A program made the position numbers and the translations under genes. A stretch of DNA of 64,000 bases from contig CAVXDE010000031.1 in assembly GCA_963760435.1 (NCBI GenBank), forward strand, positions 124,001-188,000. Reading direction: 5' to 3'. Shown here one piece after another: positions 51,069 to 60,041 of the stretch (positions are counted from its first letter, which is position 1; every line of letters begins with the position of its first letter). The notes under the pieces are model-generated. The model searched no databases, was not told the DNA's origin, and saw only the letters and a list, made by a program, of their open reading frames with translations. The DNA comes from JAFAXD01 sp963760435 (GTDB taxonomy: Bacteria > Pseudomonadota > Alphaproteobacteria > Rhizobiales > Xanthobacteraceae).

Positions 51069-54000
51069 TGTCCAGCTATGCCGAGCTTGCCGTAACCACA
51101 AATTTTTCTTTTCTGCGCGGAGCTTCGCATCCCGAGGAACTGGTCGATTATGCCAAGCGGCTTGGGCTTACGGGCCTCGGCATTGCGGATCGCAATTCAG
51201 TGGCTGGCGTGGTGCGCGCCCACACCAAAGCCAAGGAAATTGGATTTTCCATTGCGGTCGGCGCGCGCCTTGTGTTTTCCGACGCCGCTACGCCCGACAT
51301 CCTGGCTTATCCGCAGGATCGTCCTGCCTGGGGACGGCTGACGCGACTTCTGAGCTTGGGCAAGCGCCGCGCCGAAAAAGGCGAATGTGCCCTGGGATTA
51401 CCGGATCTCCTGGATTTCATCGAAGGCCTGAATTTGATTGTGCTGCCTCCGGCCCGCGTCGCAATGGCAGACTTGAATGCGCTGCTTGGGCGATTGACCG
51501 CGGCCGCATCGCGCAACTCCGTCTGGCTCGGCGCAAGCCTGCTTTATCGCGGTGATGAGGCACGCAGGCTCGCGCGGTTGGCGCAGGTCGCATCCGATGC
51601 CCGCGTGCCGCTGATCGCCGTCAATGACGTGCTCTACCATGTGCCGGAGCGCCGCGCGCTTCAGGACGTGGTCACCTGCATTCGCGAGCATGTGACTTTA
51701 ACCAACGCCGGTCGCCGTCTCGAAGCAAACGCAGAGCGGTACCTGAAGGATGCCACCGAAATGGCGCGACTGTTTCGCGCCGCACCCGAAGCAATCGCCC
51801 AGACGCTGCGTTTTTTCGAGCGCTGCCGCTTCTCGCTCAATCAGCTCCAATACGATTATCCGGACGAGACTCGCCAGGGTTACGCAACTCCTCAAGATGC
51901 TTTGGTTGCTTTTGTGGAGGATGGCGTTCGGCAGCGCTACCCGGGAGGCATGAGCGAAAAAGTTCGCCGGGCGCTCGATCATGAACTCGCGGTCACCGCC
52001 GAGCTCAAATATGCGCCGTATTTCCTGACCGTACACGACATCGTGCGGTTCTCAAAATCGAAGGGCATTCTCTGCCAGGGGCGTGGTTCAGCGGCGAACT
52101 CGGTCATCTGTTTCTGTCTGGGTATAACCGAGGTCGATCCCGACAAGATCGCGCTTTTGTTTGAACGCTTCGTATCGGCTGAACGGCGCGAGCCTCCGGA
52201 TATCGACGTTGATTTCGAACATGAACGGCGTGAGGAGGTCATCCAATATATCTACGAGCGCTATTCGCGTGAGCGTTGCGGCATTGCGGCGACAGTGATC
52301 TGCTATCGCGGCCGCAGTGCCATTCGCGAGGTCGGCAAAGTTTTCGGGCTCTCCGAAGATACTGTGGGCGCGCTGGCCGGCACGCTCTGGGGCTGGTCGA
52401 TGGACGGCGTCAGCCAGAAAGAAGCGCGCCGCGCCGGGGTTGATCCATCTGATCCGCGCATTGCCCAGGTTCTCGCGCTGACTCAGGAACTGATGGGTTT
52501 CCCGCGTCATCTCTCACAGCATGTCGGCGGATTTGTCATTACCCGCAGCAGACTTGACGAGGTGGTTCCTATTGAGAATGCCGCCATGGAGGATCGCACC
52601 TTTATCGAGTGGGACAAGGATGATCTCAACGATCTCAATATCCTCAAGGTCGATGTGCTGGGCTTGGGTATGCTTTCATGCCTGCGGCGCAGCTTCAATT
52701 TGTTAAAGATGCATTATGGAGTCGAGCGCGATCTCTTCAACATCCGTGACGAGGACTCCGCCGTCTATCGCATGATCCAGCGCGCCGATACGATCGGCGT
52801 GTTCCAGATCGAAAGCCGCGCGCAAATGTCGATGTTGCCGCGACTGAAGCCGGCTAAATTTTATGATCTCGTCATCGAGGTGGCGATCGTGCGCCCGGGG
52901 CCTATTCAAGGCGATATGGTGCACCCGTATCTGCGCCGCCGCCAGGGTTTGGAGACAATCGAATATCCATCACCCGGTCCGGGGCATGGCGAACCCGATG
53001 AGCTCAAGCAGGTCTTGCACCGGACGCTCGGCGTACCGCTCTTCCAGGAGCATGCCATGCGCATCGCTATTGTGGCGGCGAAGTTTGCGCCGGCGGAAGC
53101 CGATCGATTGCGTCGCGCCATGGCGACGTTCAAGCGCGTCGGCACCATCGATACGTTCCGCAAGAAATTCATCGATGGCATGACGGCCCGCGGCTATCAT
53201 CGCGACTTCGCCACTCGCTGCTTCAGTCAGATCGAAGGCTTTGGCGAATACGGATTTCCCGAAAGCCACGCGGCGAGTTTTGCCAATCTGGTGTACGCCT
53301 CGGCTTGGATCAAATGCTTCTATCCGGATGTATTCGCGGCAGCCTTGCTCAGCAGCCAACCGATGGGGTTCTACGCGACAGCACAGATCGTGCGCGACGC
53401 TCAGGAGCACGGGGTTGAAGTGCGGCCGGTCGACATCAATCATTCCACCTGGGATTCATCGCTCGAATCAGGCAGCGCCGCCTGTGAGCGGTTGCACCTG
53501 CGACACGCAGACATGAAACACGACGTTCGCGCCACACATGCACTGCGCCTCGGCTTGCGCGAAGTGAGCGGCCTTGCCGAAGAGCATGGGCGTATGATTG
53601 AGACGGTGCGCGGCACGGGATTTGATTCCATCCGCGATCTCTGGCTGCGCACGCGTCTACCACCGTCAACCTTGGAAAAACTTGCGCGCGCTGACGCGTT
53701 TCGCTCGATCGGTCTCGATCGTCGTGATGCTTTGTGGGCCGTCCGTGCGCTCCAGCGCAGCGGTGATAAAGACGATCTGCCGCTGCTTGCGCGCGTGCAT
53801 ATGCCGGAGCTCGAGCCCGACATAACGCTGCCGCCGATGCGTCCCGGCGAGCACGTGATCGAGGATTATCGACATCTGCATCTGTCGCTGAAGGCGCATC
53901 CGCTCTCATTCGTGCGCTCTGAGCTCGAAGTGCGTGGAATTTTACGTCATGCGCAACTTTATGATCTCTTGCCTGGACGGATCGTCACAGTGGCCGGCCT

Positions 54001-54409
54001 GGTTCTGGTGCGCCAGCGTCCCGGTGATGCCAAGGCGATCTTCATGACGCTCGAAGACGAGACCGGCATTGCCAACACGATCGTGTGGCTGCGCGCCTTC
54101 GAAGTCTATCGCCCGATCGTGCTCGGCGCCCGGCTCATCAGCGTGACCGGTGAATTACAAAACGAACAGGGCGTCATTCATGTGATCGCCCATCACATCG
54201 AGGATCTATCGTCGCTGCTGCGCACCCTCACCGCCGAGGGTTCATTGACGGCAACGCCGGCCCACGCCGACCTGATCAAGCGCGATACGCCGGATCGCTT
54301 CCGCCATCCACGTGATGGCGATGCTTTGGTGAGGATGCTCAAACGCCGGCCCGATCCGGGCTCCGAAGCTCATATCGAGGTCATGCCCAAGGGGCGCAAT
54401 TTTCATTGA
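51068..54409 (+). CDS. dnaE2: Error-prone DNA polymerase III alpha subunit DnaE2
   Basis: DnaE2 is the SOS-induced polymerase that copies damaged DNA with ImuA and ImuB. The 1113-residue protein (normal length about 1080-1170) has a PHP domain at the start (ELAVTTNFSFLRGASHPEEL, GIADRNSVAG). The polymerase core has FSKSKGILCQGRGSAANS and the catalytic block PPDIDVDFEHERREEVIQYI near residue 376. Later come IVRPGPIQGDMVHPYL, FQIESRAQMSMLPRLKP and a C-terminal OB fold. The last residues overlap by seven bases the convergent DUF2783 gene. With the LexA box it forms the complete imuAB-dnaE2 cassette. Confidence 0.95.
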   Translation: MSSYAELAVTTNFSFLRGASHPEELVDYAKRLGLTGLGIADRNSVAGVVRAHTKAKEIGFSIAVGARLVFSDAATPDILAYPQDRPAWGRLTRLLSLGKRRAEKGECALGLPDLLDFIEGLNLIVLPPARVAMADLNALLGRLTAAASRNSVWLGASLLYRGDEARRLARLAQVASDARVPLIAVNDVLYHVPERRALQDVVTCIREHVTLTNAGRRLEANAERYLKDATEMARLFRAAPEAIAQTLRFFERCRFSLNQLQYDYPDETRQGYATPQDALVAFVEDGVRQRYPGGMSEKVRRALDHELAVTAELKYAPYFLTVHDIVRFSKSKGILCQGRGSAANSVICFCLGITEVDPDKIALLFERFVSAERREPPDIDVDFEHERREEVIQYIYERYSRERCGIAATVICYRGRSAIREVGKVFGLSEDTVGALAGTLWGWSMDGVSQKEARRAGVDPSDPRIAQVLALTQELMGFPRHLSQHVGGFVITRSRLDEVVPIENAAMEDRTFIEWDKDDLNDLNILKVDVLGLGMLSCLRRSFNLLKMHYGVERDLFNIRDEDSAVYRMIQRADTIGVFQIESRAQMSMLPRLKPAKFYDLVIEVAIVRPGPIQGDMVHPYLRRRQGLETIEYPSPGPGHGEPDELKQVLHRTLGVPLFQEHAMRIAIVAAKFAPAEADRLRRAMATFKRVGTIDTFRKKFIDGMTARGYHRDFATRCFSQIEGFGEYGFPESHAASFANLVYASAWIKCFYPDVFAAALLSSQPMGFYATAQIVRDAQEHGVEVRPVDINHSTWDSSLESGSAACERLHLRHADMKHDVRATHALRLGLREVSGLAEEHGRMIETVRGTGFDSIRDLWLRTRLPPSTLEKLARADAFRSIGLDRRDALWAVRALQRSGDKDDLPLLARVHMPELEPDITLPPMRPGEHVIEDYRHLHLSLKAHPLSFVRSELEVRGILRHAQLYDLLPGRIVTVAGLVLVRQRPGDAKAIFMTLEDETGIANTIVWLRAFEVYRPIVLGARLISVTGELQNEQGVIHVIAHHIEDLSSLLRTLTAEGSLTATPAHADLIKRDTPDRFRHPRDGDALVRMLKRRPDPGSEAHIEVMPKGRNFH

Positions 54410-54612
54410 CGGCTGCCGCCCAGCCCCTCGCGTGCCAGACGCAAAGCTTCCCGTATGGCGGCTTCGTCTCCCACCTGATTGGCGAGCAACAAAATCAGTC
54501 GCAGATCGAGCCGCCGGCTCTCGGTCTCGGTGAGACCTGCGTGGGCCTCGATCAGCTCCCTGTAGATCTCGTCGCCGGCGCTGCCCAGGTTCCATTCGGT
54601 ATTGAGGCTCAT
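54403..54612 (-). CDS. DUF2783 small protein
   Basis: This 69-residue helical protein (EIYRELIEAHAGLTETESRR and LDLRLILLLANQVGDEAAIREAL) matches DUF2783, a family that I recall as almost always lying beside FAD-dependent aromatic hydroxylases. Its ATG overlaps the stop of the upstream monooxygenase gene by four bases (ATGA at 54609-54612), so the two are coupled. The helix-rich, charged surface would suit a small accessory subunit of the hydroxylase. Function is uncharacterised. Confidence 0.8.
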   Translation of the reverse strand: MSLNTEWNLGSAGDEIYRELIEAHAGLTETESRRLDLRLILLLANQVGDEAAIREALRLAREGLGGSRQ

Positions 54613-56228
54613 GCTGCCTCCCCTTTGGCCCGTGCCAGCGCAGTTGCGATCTTCTCCGCGGTTGGCTCGGCAAATCGCGCCGCGACATGTTGATCCGGTC
54701 GGATTACATAGGCCGCGCCATCGCGCCCGCCGTAGCGCTCTGCCACGAGACCCGACGCATCACACACTGTCTCAATGCCGGCGATCGGTTCGGAGGCAAT
54801 CACGAGGCGTCGCACGTCTTGGCGCACCGGAGCCGGCGTCCCAAAGCTCATCACCACGAAGTCACCGCCGAGGTGGTCGAGCAACCACGCAGGTCGGCCC
54901 GAAGCATTGCGAACCGGTGCATCGGAACATGCCGAACCCGGCGCCATCGCGCCCGTCACATCCGGGTCATCCGGTGATTGCAAAGCAAAGCCCGCCAGTG
55001 AACACGGGAGCGACAGCCGTCCCGAATTTACGAGGCGGCGGGCGAACGGATGGCTTTCTGCGAGCGAGAGCACTTCGTCGCGCAGCAAGTACTCGAACGC
55101 GTTTTTCGGAGTCATGAAGTTGGTGGAGCGGCTCGAATTGTGGATATTTTCGTCGGCGCCATGAACCCGCTCGGCGTTGTAGCTCTCGAGCAGAGGCTGC
55201 GACGCTCCGCCTTTGATGACCGCAGCAAGCTTCCAAACGAGATTATCGACGTCCTGGATGCCGCCGTTGCCGCCACGCGCGCCGAATGGCGAGACCACAT
55301 GGGCGCTGTCGCCGGCGAAGATTACCCGACCATGCACGAACCGGTCGATCCGCCCGCATTGGAACGTATAGAGCGAGACCCAATCAATCTCGAAGGGGCG
55401 CTCGCCGACCGCGGCCTTGATGCGCGGGATCACATTCTCGGGCTTCGTTTCTTCCTTCGCATCGGCGTCGGGCGGGAGTTGGAGGTCGATGCGATAGATG
55501 TCGTCCGGCTGCTTATGCAGCAGCGCCGACTGTCCATTGTGGAACTTAGGCTCGAACCAGAACCAGCGCTCGGAGGGAAAATCCGCCTTCATCTCCACGT
55601 CGGTGATCAGGAATTGTTCGGGGAAGATGTGGCTCTTGAATTCCACCCCAAGCATAGCGCGGATGCCGCTCTTCGCTCCGTCGCAAGCGATCAGGTACTC
55701 GCCCTGAATACTGTAGCGACCATCGGGCGTCTCAACTTCCGCCGCGACCCCATCACCAATCTGTTTGACACCGGTGACCTTGTTCTTGAAGCGTAAATCG
55801 ATCAAATCAGGAAATTCCAGACATCGCTCGACCAGAAATTGTTCGACGTAATACTGCTGCAGGTTGATGAACGCTGGGTTCTTGTGTCCCGCTTCCGGCA
55901 GCAGATCGAACGAATAGACTTCGCGATCGCGGTGATAGAGTCGGCCGACCTTCCAGGTCACCCCTTTTTTTACCATGCGTTCGCCGACGCCCAGACGGTC
56001 GAATATCTCCAATGTGCGCTTCGACCAGCAGATCGCCCGCGAGCCGCGTGACACGACGTCGTTGTCGTCCAGCACCGCGCACGCGATGCCGTGCAGCGCA
56101 AGATCGATCGCGGCCGCGAGCCCAATCGGGCCGGCGCCGACAATCACGACCGGCCAGCGCCGCCCAGCCTCGCCGGAGAGCTCAGGCGGTGTGCGGTAGG
56201 GAAATGGCTTGTATTCGTAACGCGCCAT
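54609..56228 (-). CDS. FAD-dependent aromatic monooxygenase (MhpA/PheA-TfdB type)
   Basis: This 539-residue group A flavin hydroxylase has VVIVGAGPIGLAAAIDLALHG (FAD dinucleotide fold), an RAICWSKRTLEIFDRLG substrate-side loop, and VIFAGDSAHVVSPFGARGGNGGIQDVDN, the GD motif and ribityl loop that close the FAD site. The C-terminal thioredoxin-like domain follows. Such enzymes hydroxylate phenols or phenylpropionates with NAD(P)H and O2. Translation is taken from ATG 56228, six bases after the stop of the preceding MBL-fold gene. The partner DUF2783 gene overlaps its end. With the extradiol dioxygenase at the window edge it suggests a ring-cleavage pathway. Confidence 0.88.
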   Translation of the reverse strand: MARYEYKPFPYRTPPELSGEAGRRWPVVIVGAGPIGLAAAIDLALHGIACAVLDDNDVVSRGSRAICWSKRTLEIFDRLGVGERMVKKGVTWKVGRLYHRDREVYSFDLLPEAGHKNPAFINLQQYYVEQFLVERCLEFPDLIDLRFKNKVTGVKQIGDGVAAEVETPDGRYSIQGEYLIACDGAKSGIRAMLGVEFKSHIFPEQFLITDVEMKADFPSERWFWFEPKFHNGQSALLHKQPDDIYRIDLQLPPDADAKEETKPENVIPRIKAAVGERPFEIDWVSLYTFQCGRIDRFVHGRVIFAGDSAHVVSPFGARGGNGGIQDVDNLVWKLAAVIKGGASQPLLESYNAERVHGADENIHNSSRSTNFMTPKNAFEYLLRDEVLSLAESHPFARRLVNSGRLSLPCSLAGFALQSPDDPDVTGAMAPGSACSDAPVRNASGRPAWLLDHLGGDFVVMSFGTPAPVRQDVRRLVIASEPIAGIETVCDASGLVAERYGGRDGAAYVIRPDQHVAARFAEPTAEKIATALARAKGEAA

Positions 56229-56236
56229 GCGGTCGC

Positions 56237-57187
56237 CTATCCCTGCAGGGCATTCCACATGATCTGGTCACGCTCGGCCGTCCAGATGCGGGGCGTGTCG
56301 ATTCCGAGCGCCTCGTCAAACGCGCGTGCGACATTGAACGGCAGGCAGTGCTCGTAGATCGCATAGCTTGCGAACTTTGCGTCGCACGCCTCACGACAGG
56401 CTTGCATGGCGTCCTTGAGCGATCCGCCACGCGCGGCGACCTGCGCCACCGGACGGTACGTGCTGGCGAGAAAGTCACGGGTCAGCGCGATCGCTTCAGC
56501 CACCTTCGCTGATCCGACGAGCGCATCGCCGCGCCCGGGCGCGATCGCGTCCGGGCGATAAGCCGCAATCGCGTCGAGAGTCGCCGGCCAATCGCCGAAA
56601 TGGCAGTCGCCGCAATAACAGGCTGAGCGATATTCCACGATATCGCCCGTGTACATGACGCCAGCGTCCGGCACCCAGGCGACGATATCGCCGGCGGTGT
56701 GAGCGCGACCGAGATGGAGAAGTTCGACGCGCCGCTGCCCAAGATAGACGGTCATCTTGCGCGTGAATGTCATGCTTGGCCAGGTGAGGCCCGGGATCGA
56801 TTCCGGTGCTTCGAATAAGCGTGGAAAGCGGCGATATTCGCTTTCCCAGTCCTCCTCGCCGCGCTCATGGATCATGGCGCGGCACGTTTCCGACGCGATG
56901 ACCTCGTCGGCATGAAAGGCTGACGCGCCGAGGACGCGAACCGCATGATAGTGGCTCAGCACAACGTACCGTATCGGCTTGTCGGTGACAGCCCGGATCC
57001 GCGCGATCACCTTGTCGGCCATTTTGGGTGTCGCCTGGGCATCAACGACCATAACGCCGTCATCGCCGATAATGACGCCCGTGTTTGGATCACCCTCCGC
57101 CGTGAAGGCGTAAAATCCCGGCCCGATCTCGGTGAATGAGATCTTCTTTTCGGTTAGGTCGCCGGTCGATGCAAAACTCTTCGCCAT
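56237..57187 (-). CDS. MBL-fold protein with altered metal site
   Basis: This 316-residue metallo-beta-lactamase-fold protein has VSFTEIGPGFYAFTAEG-type strands, GVMVVDAQATPKMADKV, and the first metal motif as VLSHYHAVRVLGASAF. Canonical members have HxHxDH; here the aspartate and the fourth-position histidine are valine and arginine. The third ligand HTAGD and YTGDI are present, but the last histidine (PGHG) reads PGRGD. So site 1 (three histidines) may hold a metal, while site 2 appears lost. It is probably hydrolytic on a single metal, or has another role. It precedes the monooxygenase gene by eight bases and follows the MetE-like gene by 31. Confidence 0.82.
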   Translation of the reverse strand: MAKSFASTGDLTEKKISFTEIGPGFYAFTAEGDPNTGVIIGDDGVMVVDAQATPKMADKVIARIRAVTDKPIRYVVLSHYHAVRVLGASAFHADEVIASETCRAMIHERGEEDWESEYRRFPRLFEAPESIPGLTWPSMTFTRKMTVYLGQRRVELLHLGRAHTAGDIVAWVPDAGVMYTGDIVEYRSACYCGDCHFGDWPATLDAIAAYRPDAIAPGRGDALVGSAKVAEAIALTRDFLASTYRPVAQVAARGGSLKDAMQACREACDAKFASYAIYEHCLPFNVARAFDEALGIDTPRIWTAERDQIMWNALQG

Positions 57188-57218
57188 GATGTGTTCTCAC
57201 TTGGCACGCGTTAGAGGG

Positions 57219-58346
57219 TCATCCCCAAACTTCTTTGGCAATTTCGACCACGCGTGCGAGCTTGGCCCACTGCTCTTCGATCGACAGCGTATTGCCGTCT
57301 TCGGTTGAGGCGAAGCCGCATTGCGGCGACAGGCACAGCTGGTCAAGCGGCGCGAATTTGCTCGCCTCCTCGATCCGGCGCTCGATTGCGCCTTTGTCCT
57401 CGAGTTTGCCGGATTTGGACGTGATCAGCCCCAGCACGACAATCTTGTCGCCTTTCGGCAGCGCGCGCAGCGGCTCGAGGCCGCCCGCGCGTTCCGAGTC
57501 CCATTCCAGAAAGTAGCCGTCAACCGCAAGATCGTTGAACAGCTTGTCGGCAACCGGCTGATATCCGCCACTACTTACGAAAGTCGAGCGGAAATTGCCG
57601 CGGCACAGATGCGTGGTGATCACCATGTCGGCGGGCTTTGCTTTCAGCGCGGTGTTGAACACCGCCCGGTAGGTGTCAAACAGCTGATCCGGATCGTCAC
57701 CTCGCTTACGCAGCATCTCGCGTTGGTCCTGGTCGCACAAATAGGCAAACGCCACGTCATCGATCTGCAAGTATCGGCAACCAGCATCGTAAAACGTCCT
57801 GATAGCCTTGCCGTAGGTTTGCGCCAGATCGGAATAGTAATCGTCGAGGTTGGGATACACCTTTTCGCTGACGACGCTTCGTCCGCCCCGGTAATTCAAC
57901 ATGCTGGCCGAGGAAATCATCGCCTTCGGCGTGCGCGAGGTGTTGGCTTTCACGAACTTGAAATGCTCGACGTGCGGGTGATTGGCCGGAAAATCCAGTT
58001 TTTCGACAACCCGCACACTCCAGGGTTTCAGCGAGGCGCCTTGGAATGCCGTGCGGGCGCCAGTCGTGGGAGACGCGACGTCCATCCAATATCCTTCGCA
58101 GCCCGTCAGGTGTTCCAGGAAATCGAAGTGCCAGAAGGCGCGCCGAAACTCGCCGTCGGTGATTGCGGAGAGCCCGATCTCCTCCTGTCGCCGGATTGCA
58201 GCTTTGATTTCCCGGTCTTCCACCGCCTTGAGCTCAGCAGCCGTGATCTCCCCACGGCTCTGCTTCTCCCGCGCCTCCTTCAGGGCAGTCGGGCGCAACA
58301 GGCTCCCGACCTGATCGGCGCGGAACGGCGGTTTGGTTCGTTGCAT
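57219..58346 (-). CDS. Cobalamin-independent methionine synthase C-terminal-like protein
   Basis: This 375-residue barrel resembles the catalytic C-terminal half of MetE without the N-terminal half (like YxjG/YxjH). The zinc ligands of MetE are in place: THLCRGN (H and C), FLEWDSERAGGLE (E) and LSPQCGFAST (C). Other blocks are RADQVGSLLRPTAL and QIDDVAFAYLCD. Stand-alone forms transfer methyl groups from compounds other than methyl-tetrahydrofolate-Glu3, or demethylate substrates. GGAGG precedes the ATG. Its place next to an aromatic hydroxylase raises the idea of methoxy-aromatic demethylation, which is inference. Confidence 0.85.
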   Translation of the reverse strand: MQRTKPPFRADQVGSLLRPTALKEAREKQSRGEITAAELKAVEDREIKAAIRRQEEIGLSAITDGEFRRAFWHFDFLEHLTGCEGYWMDVASPTTGARTAFQGASLKPWSVRVVEKLDFPANHPHVEHFKFVKANTSRTPKAMISSASMLNYRGGRSVVSEKVYPNLDDYYSDLAQTYGKAIRTFYDAGCRYLQIDDVAFAYLCDQDQREMLRKRGDDPDQLFDTYRAVFNTALKAKPADMVITTHLCRGNFRSTFVSSGGYQPVADKLFNDLAVDGYFLEWDSERAGGLEPLRALPKGDKIVVLGLITSKSGKLEDKGAIERRIEEASKFAPLDQLCLSPQCGFASTEDGNTLSIEEQWAKLARVVEIAKEVWG

Positions 58347-58432
58347 TGTTTCCTCCAGAATGTCGCGGCCGGCATGTTAGCCATCGCTGATGCCGGGTTG
58401 TAGTCTCGCATCGCGGGCGGAGGAAGTGTGTC

Positions 58433-58900
58433 GTGACTGAGATCGCCACCCCTGGATTGAGCTTCGTCGGCGAACTCAGCGCTGCCGTGGGGCCGCCGCT
58501 TGATGTTGGGACCACGCCCCACGGCATACGCCGGATCGTTCCCATCCTTACCGGCGAAATGACGGGACCGCGCCTTGCGGGCAAGCTTTTGCCCGGCGGG
58601 ACCGACTATCAGGTCTGGCGCCGCGACGGCGTAACTGAAATCCACGCTCGCTATGTGATCGAGGGGCAGAGCGGCGCGCGGCTCTACGTGGAGGCCACGG
58701 GTTTGCGACGTGCGCCGGCCGCGATCATGGAACGGCTCTACCGCGGCGAGCAGGTTGATCAAGCCTCGATCTACTTCCGCACCGTGCCGCGGTTTGAGAC
58801 CTCCGATCCTGAATTCGCCTGGGTGATGCAATCGATCTTCCTCTGCGCCGGCGCGCGCCATCCCGATCGCGTCGTGCTGCGCTTCTTCGAGGTCACCTGA
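58433..58900 (+). CDS. DUF3237 family protein
   Basis: This 155-residue protein fits DUF3237: LSFVGELSAAVGPPLDVGTTPHGIRRIVPI, then FTGEMTGP-like GEMTGPRLAGKLLPGGTDYQ and a C-terminal FAWVMQSIFLCAGARH. The family is a beta barrel of unknown function found beside aromatic and TRAP-associated catabolic genes. The start is GTG 58433. It lies between the MetE-like gene, which it diverges from, and the TRAP genes, which follow 101 bases downstream. Confidence 0.82.
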   Translation: MTEIATPGLSFVGELSAAVGPPLDVGTTPHGIRRIVPILTGEMTGPRLAGKLLPGGTDYQVWRRDGVTEIHARYVIEGQSGARLYVEATGLRRAPAAIMERLYRGEQVDQASIYFRTVPRFETSDPEFAWVMQSIFLCAGARHPDRVVLRFFEVT

Positions 58901-59001
58901 AGGGGTTGCTTGCCCGATCAGGCGCGGGTCTGGTACGAGTAGGCAACGAAACCATGCACTCCGACGAACGGGGGCGGCGCGTCGGCGCGAGGGAGGGTTT
59001 G

Positions 59002-60021
59002 ATGAAATTTCGTGCACTGTTGGTCGGAATTGCGCTTGCTGCGCTGGCGGTCCCTGCTGCGGCGCAAGATAAAGTGTTTCAGCTCAAACTGTCGCATTGG
59101 GTGCCGCCCAGTCACCCGTTGCAGAAGGCGATAGAGGAGTGGGCCGCCTCGGTGGAGAAGGATTCCGGAGGCACGATCAAGTCGACCGTGTTCCCGGCCC
59201 AGCAACTCGGCAAGGCGTTCGACCACTACAATATGGCACGCGACGGTATCGTCGACTTTGCCTACGTGAACCCCGGCTACGAGCCAGGCCGATTTCCGAT
59301 CATTGCGGCAGGGGAAATTCCGTTTCTGATTGGTGAAGTGCACGGCGGCATTCGGGCGGTCGATGTATGGTATCGCAAATATGCGCCGACCGAAATGAAG
59401 GACGTGAAATATTGCTTCTCATTCATTCTCGACCCGACCACGTGGCATTCGCGCAGCAAGAAGATCGTTGTGCCCGCTGACATCAAGGGCATGAAGGTAC
59501 GGCCCTCGAACGCCACGATCGCAACTTGGGTCACTCAGCTTGGCGGCACTAACGTGCAGGCCAGCGCCTCGGAAGTGCGCGACGTGCTCGAGCGCGGCGT
59601 GGCGGAAGCCGTGATGTTTCCCTGGGGCTCGGTCCCGCTGCTCGGGGTCGACAAGGTCACCAAGTACGACATGGATGCCGCGATCTCGACCACCATGTTC
59701 CAGTGGGTGATGAACCAGAAGGTCTACGACGAGATGTCGCCGGCGCAGAAAAAAGTGATCGATGATCACTGCACCACCGAATGGGCCGGACGCTTCGCAG
59801 ATCCATGGGGCGATTTCGAACATGCCGGCCTTGCCAAAGTGAAGGCGATGCCCAACCACGAGGTCTATTCGATCACCAACGACCAATTGAACGAATGGAA
59901 GAAGGCGGCGGAGCCACTGCGTCAGGTCTGGGCCGACAACGTACGCAAGGCCGGAGGCGATCCGGATGCGATCATGAAGGAATTGCAGGAGAAGCTCGCC
60001 CAATACAAAGCATCCTACTGA
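59002..60021 (+). CDS. dctP: TRAP transporter solute-binding protein (DctP), first copy
   Basis: This periplasmic receptor (339 residues) has a signal peptide (KFRALLVGIALAALAVPAAAQ). The mature chain shows KLSHWVPPSHPLQKAIEEWA, VFPAQQLGKAFDHYNMARDG, IPFLIGEVHGGIRAVDVWYRK and VPADIKGMKVRPSNAT, the last carrying the family arginine that binds the ligand carboxylate. TRAP receptors take organic acids, often aromatic or sugar acids. I start at ATG 59002, with GGGAGGG upstream; an earlier frame from 58906 lacks a leader. A second receptor of equal length follows 20 bases downstream. Confidence 0.92.
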   Translation: MKFRALLVGIALAALAVPAAAQDKVFQLKLSHWVPPSHPLQKAIEEWAASVEKDSGGTIKSTVFPAQQLGKAFDHYNMARDGIVDFAYVNPGYEPGRFPIIAAGEIPFLIGEVHGGIRAVDVWYRKYAPTEMKDVKYCFSFILDPTTWHSRSKKIVVPADIKGMKVRPSNATIATWVTQLGGTNVQASASEVRDVLERGVAEAVMFPWGSVPLLGVDKVTKYDMDAAISTTMFQWVMNQKVYDEMSPAQKKVIDDHCTTEWAGRFADPWGDFEHAGLAKVKAMPNHEVYSITNDQLNEWKKAAEPLRQVWADNVRKAGGDPDAIMKELQEKLAQYKASY

Positions 60022-60041
60022 GCCAATAACGGGAGCCTCGC

